A DNA stretch of 64,000 nt from Xanthocytophaga flava (GCF_030068545.1 NZ_JASJOR010000025.1:62001-126000), one strand, 5' to 3'; numbered from the stretch's first letter, positions 37,190 to 46,863 are shown. Notes: a model not told the origin generated them from the sequence alone. A program made the numbers and translations.

Positions 37190-38347
37190 ATGAAAAATGG
37201 TAAAAGATGTATCTTTTTGCTACTAGTATTTTTGCTATCACTGGGTAATAAAATCGCCTATACCCAACCCCACCAGAAACCCGGTTTCATCTCCCGTTAC
37301 TGGAATAAACTTGTCAATGATACAAGTGCAAATGCCAAGTCTCAGTTTTTAGTTTATCCAACGCTGGCCTATGCACCCGAAACCAGCTGGGAGTTTGGGT
37401 TAAGCAGTCTCTATGTATTTTACGCCAAAGGAGATACGAACAATCGTTTAAGTGAAATCAATGGCTTTACGTTTCTTACTTTAAAACGACAATATGGCTT
37501 TTGGTTTGATCATGCCTTATACTCTCACGAGAACAAATGGTTTTCGCTAGGTCGGCTGCGTCTCCAAAGTTTTCCTCTTCTTTACCATGGCATTGGTCCC
37601 GATTCTCCTGAAGAACATCTGGCCCAGGTCAATGCCAATCTGCTTCAGATTAGAGAAAGAGTGCTACGCAAGATATATCCGAGTCTTTACTTTGGACTGG
37701 AAGTTGACTATCAGCGATTAAGTTCTGTTGAGTTTGAACTCAATACAGATGAACCTATCGACCATCCGCCAGGAAGTACTGGCTCTGCCAATCTGGGAGT
37801 TGGTTTGGGAATCTTATATGATAACCGACACAATGTATTGAATGTACGTAAGGGATTTTTTTCAGAGCTTTCTCTCCTAAATTATGACAAAAATCGTGGA
37901 AGCGACTTTTCGTTTACCTCTGTCATTTCTGACACTCGCATCTATCGTCCTATTAACAAACGGGATGTACTGGCAGCTCAGGTATTCGGACAATTTAACT
38001 TTGGTAATCCACCCTTTAATCAGCTTTCACTATTAGGTGGCGAAAGCATCATGCGTGGATATTATTTGGGTCGGTTCAGAGACAATAATCAGATTGCAGC
38101 TCAAGTCGAATATCGCTTTCTGCCTTTACCCCTGGGATTTACCAAACGAGTAGGCGCTGCTGTATTTGCAGGTAGTGGGACTGTGTTTAACAGCGTTCGC
38201 ACCTTACAATTTCATGATTTTGTATGGTCAGCAGGTGCAGGCCTTCGTTTCCTTATCTTTCCTAAGAAAGATATATTCACCCGATTGGATGTAGCCTTTA
38301 CTCAGGAGGGTCCTGGTTTCTATATATTTATCGGAGAAGCATTCTAA
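37190..38347 (+). CDS. Omp85/BamA-TamA-type outer membrane beta-barrel protein
   Basis: The 385-residue protein has a signal peptide (CIFLLLVFLLSLGNKIAYTQ) and a C-terminal region of alternating beta strands. The Omp85 barrel markers are GLGILYDNRHNVLNVRKGFF, GGESIMRGYYLGRFRDNNQ (the conserved RGY/lid-loop motif) and a final strand ending in Phe (FYIFIGEAF), as needed for barrel insertion. POTRA domains are absent, so it is a short member related to bacterial surface antigens or patatin-linked barrels. Substrate unknown. It is monocistronic. Confidence 0.87.
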   Translation: MKNGKRCIFLLLVFLLSLGNKIAYTQPHQKPGFISRYWNKLVNDTSANAKSQFLVYPTLAYAPETSWEFGLSSLYVFYAKGDTNNRLSEINGFTFLTLKRQYGFWFDHALYSHENKWFSLGRLRLQSFPLLYHGIGPDSPEEHLAQVNANLLQIRERVLRKIYPSLYFGLEVDYQRLSSVEFELNTDEPIDHPPGSTGSANLGVGLGILYDNRHNVLNVRKGFFSELSLLNYDKNRGSDFSFTSVISDTRIYRPINKRDVLAAQVFGQFNFGNPPFNQLSLLGGESIMRGYYLGRFRDNNQIAAQVEYRFLPLPLGFTKRVGAAVFAGSGTVFNSVRTLQFHDFVWSAGAGLRFLIFPKKDIFTRLDVAFTQEGPGFYIFIGEAF

Positions 38348-38397
38348 CAGAATCAGAATTTTACCTTTCCAGTTTGCCTGAAACTAAATTTCTATAG

Positions 38398-38859
38398 TTA
38401 TTTCTCAAGCATAATCATATGTTTGCATAGAATTCCATTCTCATAGATTGGTGCCGGATAATTGTCTACAAAAAAGTTTTTCCGGATTCCAGTTATTTCA
38501 AAACCTATTTTTTGATATAGATATAATTGTTTAATTGCCCCATTGGCAGTTCCAATAACTAATGTTTTAAATCCTTTTTCTTTAGCTCGTTGGGTTGCTT
38601 CATTTAATAAGTGAGTCCCAATACCCAATCTCTGATAGTCTTTATGCACTGCAATATTTTTGATCTCTATTGTTTCAATGTCTAGTATATACAGTATGTA
38701 TACTCCAATAATCTGGGAATTGTGTTCAAAAATATAAATCTCCCCTCCCTTTGCATAGGAATCTATGATTTCTATAGTCTCATCTGCTAGAAGCAGTAAC
38801 TCATAGGGAATTTGCTCCCCTTTTTCCAACAGTCGGGTTTGTGTATAGTTTAAAGTCAT
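38398..38859 (-). CDS. GNAT-family N-acetyltransferase
   Basis: The 153-residue protein has the GNAT core: motif D/A strands ETIEIKNIAVHKDYQ, the acetyl-CoA loop QRLGIGTHLL (Q/RxxGxG), motif B ANGAIKQLYLYQKIGFEI. It lacks a signal peptide and is cytoplasmic. Family members acetylate small amines, peptides or proteins; the substrate cannot be read from the sequence. It is convergent with the Omp85-type gene, 50 bases apart. Confidence 0.9.
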   Translation of the reverse strand: MTLNYTQTRLLEKGEQIPYELLLLADETIEIIDSYAKGGEIYIFEHNSQIIGVYILYILDIETIEIKNIAVHKDYQRLGIGTHLLNEATQRAKEKGFKTLVIGTANGAIKQLYLYQKIGFEITGIRKNFFVDNYPAPIYENGILCKHMIMLEK

Positions 38860-39295
38860 ATTGGCTAATTTCCGCTTATCAATTTTACAGAATCTATTCT
38901 TTAATCATACAATATCCTACGAATCAAAGTTTTAGGAAAGCTCTTTCTAAACAACAGCAATTAGCAACATCTGCTCAAACAATAACAATCTGACTAACAA
39001 TATGTTACTACTTAAATGGGTTATCATTTCTCCAATTTTCTGACATAAACAGGTATATATACCTATTAAAAAATCTTACTCATACCTATACAGTTATCCA
39101 TATTTACATTCGTCGATTTTAATCTTTCTTTAATTATTTCCTGACTATTTTGATTTATTTTTGTTGTAATGATATTGTCAGGTAACATTTTATCTGGCAA
39201 GCCTGACCTATTTTCTCTTAGAATTGAAGCCCAGGAATCGTTTTCACTACAGCCGGTTACAGTAAAATTAACTTTTTTTCATCCGTCATTTTGTA
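38860..39295. other. Intergenic region with a short palindrome
   Basis: About 435 bases separate the divergent GNAT and kinase genes. AGGTATATATACCT at 39051-39064 is a perfect 14-base palindrome that could be an operator. TATTTTTG at 39156-39163 fits the -7 consensus, but no -33 box is seen and it is 130 bases from the kinase start. Confidence 0.4.
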
Positions 39296-40612
39296 ATGAA
39301 AGATTCTAGTATATCGTTGGAAGAAGCAAAACGGCTTCAGGCATTGTTTTCATACCATATTTTGGATACTCCTGCTGAAAAAGACTTTGATGACATTGTT
39401 TGCCTTGCTTCCCAGATTTGCCAGACACCCATATCGTTGATCTCTCTCCTTGATCATGAGCGCCTTTGGGCTAAAGCGAAGATTGGTGTAGAAGCATCAG
39501 AAATTCCACGCGAGATTACTTTCTGCACATCAGCCATAACTCAGAACAATCTTTTTATTATTGATAATACACTTGAAGATAATCAGTATTGTGAAAATCC
39601 TCTGGTAGTGAACGATCCACATATCCGCTTCTATGCCGGTATGCCCCTTGTGACTCCATTGGGTTACAAGCTTGGTACACTGTGTGTAATGGATCAGGTA
39701 CCAAGACAACTGACCTCAGAACAAAAATTTGCATTGGAATTGCTTTCCCGCCAGGTAGTGCAACAACTCGAGCTTCGGCAAAAGAATCGGCAACTTGCCA
39801 ATGATGCAGAGATGCTGCAGTTGCAAAATCAGCAGCTCAATGAAATGCATCAACGTTCGGAAGAAACTAACCAGCTTATGAGTAGGTTTCTGTCTATCAT
39901 CTCTCATGATGTTCGTACACCAGTTAATCTCCTACGTGGATTTTTACCACTACTCACTAATGATGACATACCCGCACAGGAACAAAAAAAAGTAATTGAC
40001 AAAATTAGTCTGATGCTGGTTTCCACAGATGAGCTATTAAGTAATCTGGTACATTGGACTTCCCGACAGATCAAAGGAATGTCCATTCACAACCAACCGA
40101 TTAATCTTGAGAAACTGGTAGAAAGTGAACTTTTCAAGTTAGCGATATCAGCCTCTCAAAAACATAATCTGCTTATCAATGCAATGCCTTCTCTGACAGC
40201 GTGGGCAGATTATGATATACTTCGCTTTATACTTCGGAACCTATTGGGGAATGCAAACAAGTATACAGTCTCAGGTACTATTGAAGTAAGAGGCTGGGAA
40301 GAATATGATTTAGAGGGGAAGGAGCATCTGGTTATATCCATAAAAGACAGTGGTCGGGGAATGAGCAAAGAACAACAAAATAAATTGTTCAACTGGCAGG
40401 ACAAAAATTCACAGCCAGGTACCAATGGGGAGCGTGGTTCAGGAGTAGGTCTACTTCTTTGCAGAGATTTTATCAGTGACCTGCAAGGCAGGATCTGGCT
40501 TGAAAGCAAACCTGATCAAGGAACGACATTCTTTTTTACTCTTGTCAAATACAATCAGGATCTGCATCGAAAACAACAACCTGACTATGCTCTTAAAGCG
40601 CTAACCTTATAA
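39296..40612 (+). CDS. Cytoplasmic GAF-domain sensor histidine kinase
   Basis: The 438-residue protein has no membrane segment. A GAF domain fills about 25-165 (FDDIVCLASQICQTPISLISL, REITFCTSAI, FYAGMPLVTPLGYKLGTLCVMD), followed by a coiled coil, a dimerisation domain with H-box LSIISHDVRTPVNLLRG, and an ATPase domain with N-box LRNLLGNANKY, G1 DSGRGMSKEQ and G2 GERGSGVGLLLCRD. Everything needed for autophosphorylation is there. No response regulator is adjacent. A terminator follows at 40651. Confidence 0.93.
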   Translation: MKDSSISLEEAKRLQALFSYHILDTPAEKDFDDIVCLASQICQTPISLISLLDHERLWAKAKIGVEASEIPREITFCTSAITQNNLFIIDNTLEDNQYCENPLVVNDPHIRFYAGMPLVTPLGYKLGTLCVMDQVPRQLTSEQKFALELLSRQVVQQLELRQKNRQLANDAEMLQLQNQQLNEMHQRSEETNQLMSRFLSIISHDVRTPVNLLRGFLPLLTNDDIPAQEQKKVIDKISLMLVSTDELLSNLVHWTSRQIKGMSIHNQPINLEKLVESELFKLAISASQKHNLLINAMPSLTAWADYDILRFILRNLLGNANKYTVSGTIEVRGWEEYDLEGKEHLVISIKDSGRGMSKEQQNKLFNWQDKNSQPGTNGERGSGVGLLLCRDFISDLQGRIWLESKPDQGTTFFFTLVKYNQDLHRKQQPDYALKALTL

Positions 40613-40650
40613 GAGAGGCCTACTAACAGTTTATCTTATATGGCCTAGTA

Positions 40651-40688
40651 ACAGAGTCTACGTTTTAGCGTGGACTCTGTTTTATTTT
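40651..40688 (+). terminator. Intrinsic terminator after the GAF kinase gene
   Basis: ACAGAGTCTACG (40651-40662) pairs with CGTGGACTCTGT (40669-40680), with one G-T pair, followed by TTTATTTT. It lies 38 bases past the stop. Confidence 0.8.
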
Positions 40689-40752
40689 GGGGAAGGTCTT
40701 TTTTCAGATTTCTCATCAATTCCTTGAGGTAATCCTAAAAATCAGGACAGTA

Positions 40753-40844
40753 CCTCGTGGCAAGATCAGCTGCTTTTCCTTTTGGAGTGTATTTTTCTCT
40801 CATAAACCAAGCGCAACTCTATTTGTCACGAGTTTCTTTCAGAA
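40753..40844. repeat. Dispersed repeat, copy 1 (MITE/REP-like)
   Basis: This 92-base unit matches positions 63494-63586 at most bases, sharing CTCGTGGCAAGA, GGAGTGT, TTTTTCTCTCA, CTCTATTTGTCAC and AGTTTCTT blocks in the same order. Its ends are near inverted repeats (CTCGTGGCAA against TTGTCACGAG). No gene is encoded. The rest of 40689-40959 shows nothing else convincing. Confidence 0.65.
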
Positions 40845-40959
40845 TGACAGAAAGAAGGAGTGTTTCTTTCTGAAAAACAACAGGATGAGAGAGCAAATTA
40901 CCTTTTTCTCATAAGTTGGAACAACTCCTGGCTTTTATGAAATCATAAATACCCGACTC

Positions 40960-42270
40960 TCAATTCACTGGTCTTTTTGGCTCTACTGGTAATCCAGCCT
41001 CTTTTCGTAGACGAGCCATTGCCCAACACCACCAGGCGGTTTGTTCGCCGTTGCCTGCATCTTTAATTTTCCAAGCAGCTCCTTTCAGGCTCTTTATATC
41101 CTGGTCAGTTAACTTATCCGCGGGTTTATATCCAGTTGCCTGCAGCCACCCTCCTTCCATATAGATAGGTTGTGACGCATTAACTTCCTTGATTAGTTGC
41201 AATAATTGTTGAATCCGGTTAAAGTCTTTTTCAGAACGAGCAAATTCTATTTCCCATGCAATCCCTTTTCCAATAATCTCATTGGAAACACGACCATCCG
41301 GATAACTATCTGTAGGCATCCAGGTAAGTCCATTGGTTGTTTTCATCATGGTTCGCTGCATAGCCTTCACTGTGTTTTGTAGAATAGTATGATCCATACA
41401 CTCCCATTGGGCCGCAATTGGAGAAAGTGTTACCCACCCCATTCCCAGATAGGGAGTTCCCCCATTGCCATCCGGAAGCCGCATTTCCAGATAGGTAGTA
41501 TCCCGGTCTCTGACTGTGGTTAAATTTTTTCGAATGCCATCTTGTAGTACATTCAGTCTCTTTTGCCAGTAAGCAGCTAGTGTTGCATCTCCTCTACGCT
41601 GGGCCACTGCGGTCATTTCCTTTAATGCAGCACCTACAAAGCTCTGTGTCAGTAAGTCCCAGGCATCCCAGCGACGGCCATCCCTGGAATGTTCAAGTGC
41701 GATGTTTCTCACCAGTCCTGTTTCAGTAGACCACCAGCCAGACGAAAGGTTCTGTCGATCACAGGTACGATTTGTCAAGGTCTTTATCAACTGCCAGGTC
41801 TTATCTTCAAAATCAGTATGCCCTCTCTTTAAAGCAAGTTTTGCCCAGGCCAGAATCACATGTGCCTGTCCATCTATTTGGGGTTCATCGCTGAGAATAG
41901 AATATTTCTGGTCTTTCAGTACAATTACATGTGGTATACGTTCCAGCCCATTTTCCTGTGTAGCCTTTAATACACACGAAATGGTTGCTTCTGCTTCCTG
42001 GAAACGACCTGTCTCAATCAGTAATGGCACCAAAGCACCTACAGTACGACAATACATTCCTTCATACGCACCAGTTAGAGATTCAGGCAGAAAACCATCT
42101 TTTCCCATACGATCCAGAAGACTATAATAGGTATGTGTATACAACTTCTCAAAGTAGGGCGATTTCAATTCTGTTACAACAGCTTTAGGGAGGGTCTGTG
42201 CAGATAGTGTAGTACAGAATGCAACAAAAAGGGAGAGAATTAACAGATAAGATTTTTTGTAAACTAACAT
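40960..42270 (-). CDS. Exported six-hairpin glycosidase-like protein
   Basis: From ATG 42270 the protein has 436 residues and a good signal peptide (KKSYLLILSLFVAFCTTLSAQ); the upstream ATG at 42336 only adds hydrophobic AT-derived residues. The mature part is alpha-helical with many Trp and Gly residues and segments such as GAYEGMYCRTVGALVPLLIE, EPQIDGQAHVILAWAKLAL, SSGWWSTETGLVRNIALEHS and QWECMDHTILQNTVKAM. This is typical of (alpha/alpha)6 barrel glycosidases. I cannot assign a GH family with confidence. It would act on sugars in the periplasm. No transport genes are adjacent. Confidence 0.8.
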   Translation of the reverse strand: MLVYKKSYLLILSLFVAFCTTLSAQTLPKAVVTELKSPYFEKLYTHTYYSLLDRMGKDGFLPESLTGAYEGMYCRTVGALVPLLIETGRFQEAEATISCVLKATQENGLERIPHVIVLKDQKYSILSDEPQIDGQAHVILAWAKLALKRGHTDFEDKTWQLIKTLTNRTCDRQNLSSGWWSTETGLVRNIALEHSRDGRRWDAWDLLTQSFVGAALKEMTAVAQRRGDATLAAYWQKRLNVLQDGIRKNLTTVRDRDTTYLEMRLPDGNGGTPYLGMGWVTLSPIAAQWECMDHTILQNTVKAMQRTMMKTTNGLTWMPTDSYPDGRVSNEIIGKGIAWEIEFARSEKDFNRIQQLLQLIKEVNASQPIYMEGGWLQATGYKPADKLTDQDIKSLKGAAWKIKDAGNGEQTAWWCWAMARLRKEAGLPVEPKRPVN

Positions 42271-42512
42271 AGATAAGTATAGGAATACATTCAGATTGTT
42301 TTTCAAGTAATAAAAAAACAATTGAATTAAAAACACTGCTGTATCACAGAAATTAGCAAGCTATCCTATGTCAGCCATTTCCTGTAGAATTTATCTTGCT
42401 AGACAACGTGATCTGCTGTAGAATCTATAAAGCTCATTATCAGTGCATTTAATAACAAGTGAGGCATGTTATTTTTCGTTTTTCTGTTTTTTCATTTAAA
42501 AGTGTATTTGCT

Positions 42513-43307
42513 ATGACAACCGAAAACAAATATGTTCTTATTACAGGTGCCACAAGTGGCATTGGATATGAGTTGGCGAAACTGTTTGCAAAAGATCATT
42601 ACAATTTGGTGATTGTAAGCAGAGATCAGCAGGAACTGGAAAATAAAGCGCAGGAATTCAGACAACTTGGAATAGATGTGGTTCCGATAGCCAAAGATCT
42701 TTTTAATCGGGATGCAGCGTTCTCATTATATGAGGACGTAAAAAACAGAAACATTCAGGTTGATATACTGGTCAATGATGCAGGTCAGGGGATTTATGGA
42801 AAATTCCAGGATACAGATATAAACCGCGAACTAGCTGTTATCGATCTGAATATTGCGTCAGTAGTCATTTTGACTAAATGTTTCCTGAAAGACATGATTC
42901 AAAGAAATTCAGGAAAAATTCTGAATCTGGCTTCTATTGCCAGCAAGACACCAGGACCATGGCAGTCTGTTTATCATGGTACCAAAGCCTTTGTCTTGTC
43001 CTTTTCAGAAGCTATTCGAGAAGAGCTTAAAGAAACAAACATCACTGTTACAGCCCTTCTGCCCGGAGCAACCGATACTGACTTTTTCAATAAGGCTGAC
43101 ATGGTATCAAGTAAGATTGTACAAGAAGGAAAACTATCTGATCCGGCAGATGTTGCCAAAGACGGCTATGAAGCACTGATGTCAGGAGATGATAAAGTTA
43201 TTTCAGGATTGAAGAATAAAGTACAGATAGGCATGAGTAATATAATGCCAGACAGTGCAGTAGCTCACCAAATGAATGAGCAGCAAAAACCAGCTTCTCA
43301 ATCGTAA
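42513..43307 (+). CDS. Short-chain dehydrogenase/reductase
   Basis: From ATG 42513 the protein has 264 residues and begins directly with the cofactor motif YVLITGATSGIGYELAKLF (GxxxGxG). The upstream ATG at 42459 adds a Phe-rich tail and is rejected. The SDR motifs continue with LVNDAGQGIYGKF (NAG-like), ILNLASIAS with the catalytic Ser, and YHGTKAFVLSFSEAI with the catalytic Tyr and Lys. It belongs to the classical SDR group resembling YqjQ/DltE proteins. Substrate not predictable. A terminator follows. Confidence 0.92.
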   Translation: MTTENKYVLITGATSGIGYELAKLFAKDHYNLVIVSRDQQELENKAQEFRQLGIDVVPIAKDLFNRDAAFSLYEDVKNRNIQVDILVNDAGQGIYGKFQDTDINRELAVIDLNIASVVILTKCFLKDMIQRNSGKILNLASIASKTPGPWQSVYHGTKAFVLSFSEAIREELKETNITVTALLPGATDTDFFNKADMVSSKIVQEGKLSDPADVAKDGYEALMSGDDKVISGLKNKVQIGMSNIMPDSAVAHQMNEQQKPASQS

Positions 43308-43338
43308 ATAGATATATAGCCCCCTTTTTAAGCCTAAA

Positions 43339-43371
43339 CTGCTACCTATATGAGGTAGCAGTTTTATTTTG
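43339..43371 (+). terminator. Intrinsic terminator after the SDR gene
   Basis: CTGCTACCT (43339-43347) and AGGTAGCAG (43353-43361) form a perfect 9-bp stem, followed by TTTTATTTTG. It lies 32 bases past the stop. Confidence 0.85.
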
Positions 43372-43610
43372 TATGTACACTCGTTATAACACTGAAAGAA
43401 CGAGTATTACTTCATTACTTATATATTCAAACTCTTATAATAGTGTGCGAGTAGTCATCCGTTGTACTCACGACAGACAAACCAATATTATGATAGACAA
43501 AAATGACTGTTTAGCCTACTCAATCTGTCCATACGTCTATACTATCCAGATAGAAGGAAATATTGGAAACAGTCATGCGTTCAATTATCATAACAAACAT
43601 ATATTTTGCG
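43372..43610. other. Leader region before the DUF4353 lipoprotein
   Basis: A plus-strand frame over 43373-43714 overlaps the real lipoprotein gene in another frame and is not supported. No strong promoter match was found in this stretch. Confidence 0.4.
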
Positions 43611-44978
43611 ATGATAAAAGTAAAAAATTCATTACTAGCCTTAGCATTCACATTCTTCACATTGGTATCCTGTTCAGACAAAGAAACCGATCCAACTCCC
43701 GGAACTACAACTGATACCGACTCGGATACCGAACTAACAGCCCAAACCAATACAGAAGAAGCAGATGATTATATCTTTGACACAGACATCACCTACATTA
43801 CATTGAATAGCACATCTGTTGCTGTGACAGGAGAGGGTGTAACTGTAGAAAACACAACTGCAACCATTACAGCAGCAGGCACCTATAGTGTAAGTGGTAC
43901 ATTGACAGATGGACAAGTGGTTGTCAACACAGACACATCCAGCAAGGTCAAAATCATATTAAACGGAGCATATATAACCAGTACATCTACGGCTCCTCTA
44001 TATGTAAAAAATGCAGCTAAAACTATCATATATCTCACACCTTCTACCCAGAATACCCTTACAGACGGAAGCGCCAGCAAATTGGATGGAACACTGTATA
44101 GCGCAGCCAGGCTTTCTATATTTGGAACGGGTTCTCTTACTGTAACAGGCAATGCGGATGGAGGAATTGTAAGTGAAGGTGGAATGATTATCAAAGATGG
44201 CACTTATGCTGTCACTGCTGCAGAATCTACCCTGAAAAGTGACAAGAACCTGATTATTGATGGCGGGACATTTACCCTGACAGCTGGAAATGATGGGATA
44301 CATGGTGAAGAGTCGCTGATATTTAATGGAGGCAATATTGTCATCACACAATCTGAGGAAGGTATAGAAAGTGCTGAAATTACAATTAATGAGGGTACAA
44401 GCATTCAGCTAACTTCTACCGATGACGGAGTAAATGCCTCTTCAGGCGATGATACTTCCGAAAACCATTTTTATATGCATGGAGGCTATCTGTATGTGAA
44501 TGCGTCAGGAGATGGTATTGATTCCAATGGGTACATTGAGATCACAGGTGGAGTTATTGTTGTCAATGGTCCTACACAGAATAGCAATGGAGCAATTGAC
44601 TATGATCGTACATTCACCATTTCAGGAGGGCTACTGGTAGCTGCAGGAAGTACAGGTATGGCACAAGCGCCTAGTCAGTCCTCTACTCAAAACTCTGTAA
44701 AGATTAATTTCAGTTCTTCGAAACAAGCCAATCAGTTGATCCACATACAAGATGCTACTGGCAATGAAATTATAACATTCAGTCCTGCCAAGACATTTCA
44801 ATCTGTTGTGGTATCATCTCCCTCTCTGATTCAGGGCACAACCTATTCTGTATATCTGGGTGGAAGTTCAACAGGAACAGCTACTAATGGACTCTATGAG
44901 GGCGGAGATTATACTGCCGGAACGCTGAGTACAAGCTTTACTGTTTCGAGTAATGCAACCACAGCAACAGGGAGCTAA
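43611..44978 (+). CDS. DUF4353 carbohydrate-binding-type lipoprotein
   Basis: From ATG 43611 the product has 455 residues with a SPII signal (NSLLALAFTFFTLVSCSDKE; lipobox LVSC) and a Thr/Asp-rich linker; the upstream ATG at 43563 would bury the signal peptide. The rest is a repetitive beta-helix-like array with DGTYAVTAAES, NDGIHGEESLIFNGGNIVIT, DDGVNASSGDD and GDGIDSNGYIEITGG, typical of DUF4353 proteins annotated as carbohydrate-binding. No catalytic residues are apparent. It is expected to be anchored in the outer membrane, perhaps surface-exposed. Confidence 0.88.
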   Translation: MIKVKNSLLALAFTFFTLVSCSDKETDPTPGTTTDTDSDTELTAQTNTEEADDYIFDTDITYITLNSTSVAVTGEGVTVENTTATITAAGTYSVSGTLTDGQVVVNTDTSSKVKIILNGAYITSTSTAPLYVKNAAKTIIYLTPSTQNTLTDGSASKLDGTLYSAARLSIFGTGSLTVTGNADGGIVSEGGMIIKDGTYAVTAAESTLKSDKNLIIDGGTFTLTAGNDGIHGEESLIFNGGNIVITQSEEGIESAEITINEGTSIQLTSTDDGVNASSGDDTSENHFYMHGGYLYVNASGDGIDSNGYIEITGGVIVVNGPTQNSNGAIDYDRTFTISGGLLVAAGSTGMAQAPSQSSTQNSVKINFSSSKQANQLIHIQDATGNEIITFSPAKTFQSVVVSSPSLIQGTTYSVYLGGSSTGTATNGLYEGGDYTAGTLSTSFTVSSNATTATGS

Positions 44979-45023
44979 ATACAGACAGGATTCGTCCTTA
45001 AATTGTGGTTAGGAGTTTTAAAG

Positions 45024-45070
45024 CTAGCCACTACACTTTTGCAAAAGAGTGTAGTGGCTAGTTTCAGTTT
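45024..45070. terminator. Bidirectional terminator between convergent genes
   Basis: CTAGCCACTACACT (45024-45037) and AGTGTAGTGGCTAG (45048-45061) form a perfect 14-bp stem, followed by TTTCAGTTTC on the plus strand. It sits between the stops of the DUF4353 gene and the minus-strand gene at 45087. Its core is nearly identical to the terminator at 52028. Confidence 0.85.
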
Positions 45071-45086
45071 CAGAGAATGATTTAAC

Positions 45087-45668
45087 TTATGGTTGATATT
45101 GGTCAATATAGAAAGCTTTGACCCTTAGCTCTGCGAAGGATTCTTGAGGAGGGTTTGACAGAAAGGCAAAGTTAAATTTGGCCACATCCGACAAATCCAG
45201 TATGGTTTTGCCACCCTTAAATTCTGAGAAATAGATTATTCGGGTTGCTGGCTTTTTACTAGCAGGTAGAACCACATGATTCTGTACTCCTCCATGCACC
45301 CCTGTTTGTCGTAGCTGCAATACTACTTCCTGATTGGCCTGATAAGTTACCCGAATAAATTTACTTTTACTGAGATCTACTTTTCGGGCTTCTTCGCCAG
45401 GCAATGTCTTTGGATCAATAGGAAAAGACATTTCGCCATACCCTTTCACATTAAATTTCACATGGGCAACTACCTTCCCTTTATTTTTTACCAATCCCTC
45501 CTGAGTGTTCAGAGGAACCAACTGTTCTGTTTTCTCATCGTGTCCGGTAATCCATTGAGAAAATCCATTGAGGGATAAAGGTGACTGAGTTTGTGCACTA
45601 ATAGAGATAGAACAAGCATACAATGCGAAAGCAATGCCTGTAAAGAAGAATTTTGCACGTTTGAACAT
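45087..45668 (-). CDS. Exported protein of unknown function
   Basis: The 193-residue protein has a signal peptide (FFFTGIAFALYACSISISAQ) and a mature beta-rich part with GKVVAHVKFNVKGYGEMSFPID, FIRVTYQANQEVVLQLRQTG and ELRVKAFYIDQY. The strand pattern recalls beta-sandwich carbohydrate-binding modules of the CIA30/CBM11 type, but that is only a resemblance. It lies 62 bases downstream of the GH130-like lipoprotein on the same strand, separated by a hairpin, so it may be linked to glycan use. Confidence 0.72.
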   Translation of the reverse strand: MFKRAKFFFTGIAFALYACSISISAQTQSPLSLNGFSQWITGHDEKTEQLVPLNTQEGLVKNKGKVVAHVKFNVKGYGEMSFPIDPKTLPGEEARKVDLSKSKFIRVTYQANQEVVLQLRQTGVHGGVQNHVVLPASKKPATRIIYFSEFKGGKTILDLSDVAKFNFAFLSNPPQESFAELRVKAFYIDQYQP

Positions 45669-45674
45669 TAGGAA

Positions 45675-45719
45675 GAAAAGTGGATAGCTTCATACAAATA
45701 TACTAGATATCCACTTTTC
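45675..45719 (-). terminator. Hairpin after the GH130-like gene
   Basis: GAAAAGTGGATA (45675-45686) and TATCCACTTTTC (45708-45719) form a perfect 12-bp stem between the GH130-like stop and the next start. On the minus strand it is followed by TTCC only, so it may attenuate rather than stop transcription. Confidence 0.55.
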
Positions 45720-45729
45720 TTTGCATTGA

Positions 45730-46863
45730 TTACTCTTTTACTGCTACAGCGATTTTCGAATCCGCAGTGCCATAATACAAAAACCATTTATCCCTGAAAA
45801 ATACTAGTCCTTCCACAAACGTTACTTTATTGACCTGTCCTACCAGTTCATAGTCTTTCTCTGGTTTTATAAATGGTTGATCCAGACGAGCAAGTATCTT
45901 TGACGGATCGTTTTTATCCAAAAGCACCTGTCCCCCTGCATACATCTCCACCCCTTCCTGCGGTTTAGGTCTGAATGCAGCACCATTATAAATAAGCAAT
46001 ATTCCTTTGTCAGTCAGCATAGCGGCTGGTCCCGGCTCAACTAAACCATTATCAAAAAGCTTTGTATCAGATCGTTTTGCAACTACGGCCTTAGGTTCTC
46101 CCTTTTCATCTGCGAAAAAAGTCCAGTCTGTTAGGTTATCAGAGTGAGCCAGTAATCCATTCTCACCCCAGTACATCCAGTATTTGCCATTAATCTTTGT
46201 AGCCACCATTCGACTATCCTGTTGTTTACAAACAATCGAACCTGACTTTGACCACATATCCTTGTATTTGGGTTCTTTGAAAGCCAGTCCATGTTTTTTC
46301 CATTTCTTCAGGTCCTTTGAACTTGCCACACACAATCGGGCTGTCTTGCCATCATATGCAGTATAGGTCATGTAATAGGTCCCTGTTGAATCTTCCACAA
46401 CACGTGGATCTTCACATCCTCCCATCCACTCGTATTGTTTCATGGCATCATTATCCGGATAGAAAACAGGTTGTGACAGTCGTGTAAAATGGATACCATC
46501 ACTGCTTTCAGCTAATCCCAGGCGCGAAGTACCTTTCACCGCTTTCACTGTATCTTCTGCCCGATAGATCATATATACCTTTCCATCTCTCACTACAGCT
46601 GTAGGATTATATACATCATGCTCTTCCCACTGAACATCTTTTTTCCAGATTGGACAATGAAAGATAGTACCAGACTTTGGCAACAGAATCGGATTGGCAG
46701 AATCTACTTTCTGAAAAGGCAATAAAGCCCAATCGACAGAAGCTATCTCTGTTTGAGATGTATCTGTAGTAGAAGTATTGGTTTGTTGCTTTTCAGAAGA
46801 CTGGCATCCGGTTATCGTCATAACAGTGCCCAACAAAAAAAGAAAGAGACTTGATCGGTTCAT
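45730..46863 (-). CDS. GH130-like glycosidase/phosphorylase lipoprotein
   Basis: From ATG 46863 the product has 377 residues and a SPII signal (SLFLFLLGTVMTITGCQSSE; lipobox ITGC); the earlier ATG at 46953 adds a non-signal hydrophobic tail. The five-bladed propeller markers of family 130 are visible: EEHDVYNPTAVVRDGKVYMIYRA, GLAESSDGIHFTRL, GGCEDPRVVEDSTGTYYMTY, ASSKDLKKWKKHG and a VEPGPAAMLTDKGILLIYNG segment. GH130 enzymes cleave or phosphorolyse beta-mannosides; secreted lipid-anchored members act on external glycans. Whether it is a phosphorylase or hydrolase cannot be said. Confidence 0.88.
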   Translation of the reverse strand: MNRSSLFLFLLGTVMTITGCQSSEKQQTNTSTTDTSQTEIASVDWALLPFQKVDSANPILLPKSGTIFHCPIWKKDVQWEEHDVYNPTAVVRDGKVYMIYRAEDTVKAVKGTSRLGLAESSDGIHFTRLSQPVFYPDNDAMKQYEWMGGCEDPRVVEDSTGTYYMTYTAYDGKTARLCVASSKDLKKWKKHGLAFKEPKYKDMWSKSGSIVCKQQDSRMVATKINGKYWMYWGENGLLAHSDNLTDWTFFADEKGEPKAVVAKRSDTKLFDNGLVEPGPAAMLTDKGILLIYNGAAFRPKPQEGVEMYAGGQVLLDKNDPSKILARLDQPFIKPEKDYELVGQVNKVTFVEGLVFFRDKWFLYYGTADSKIAVAVKE

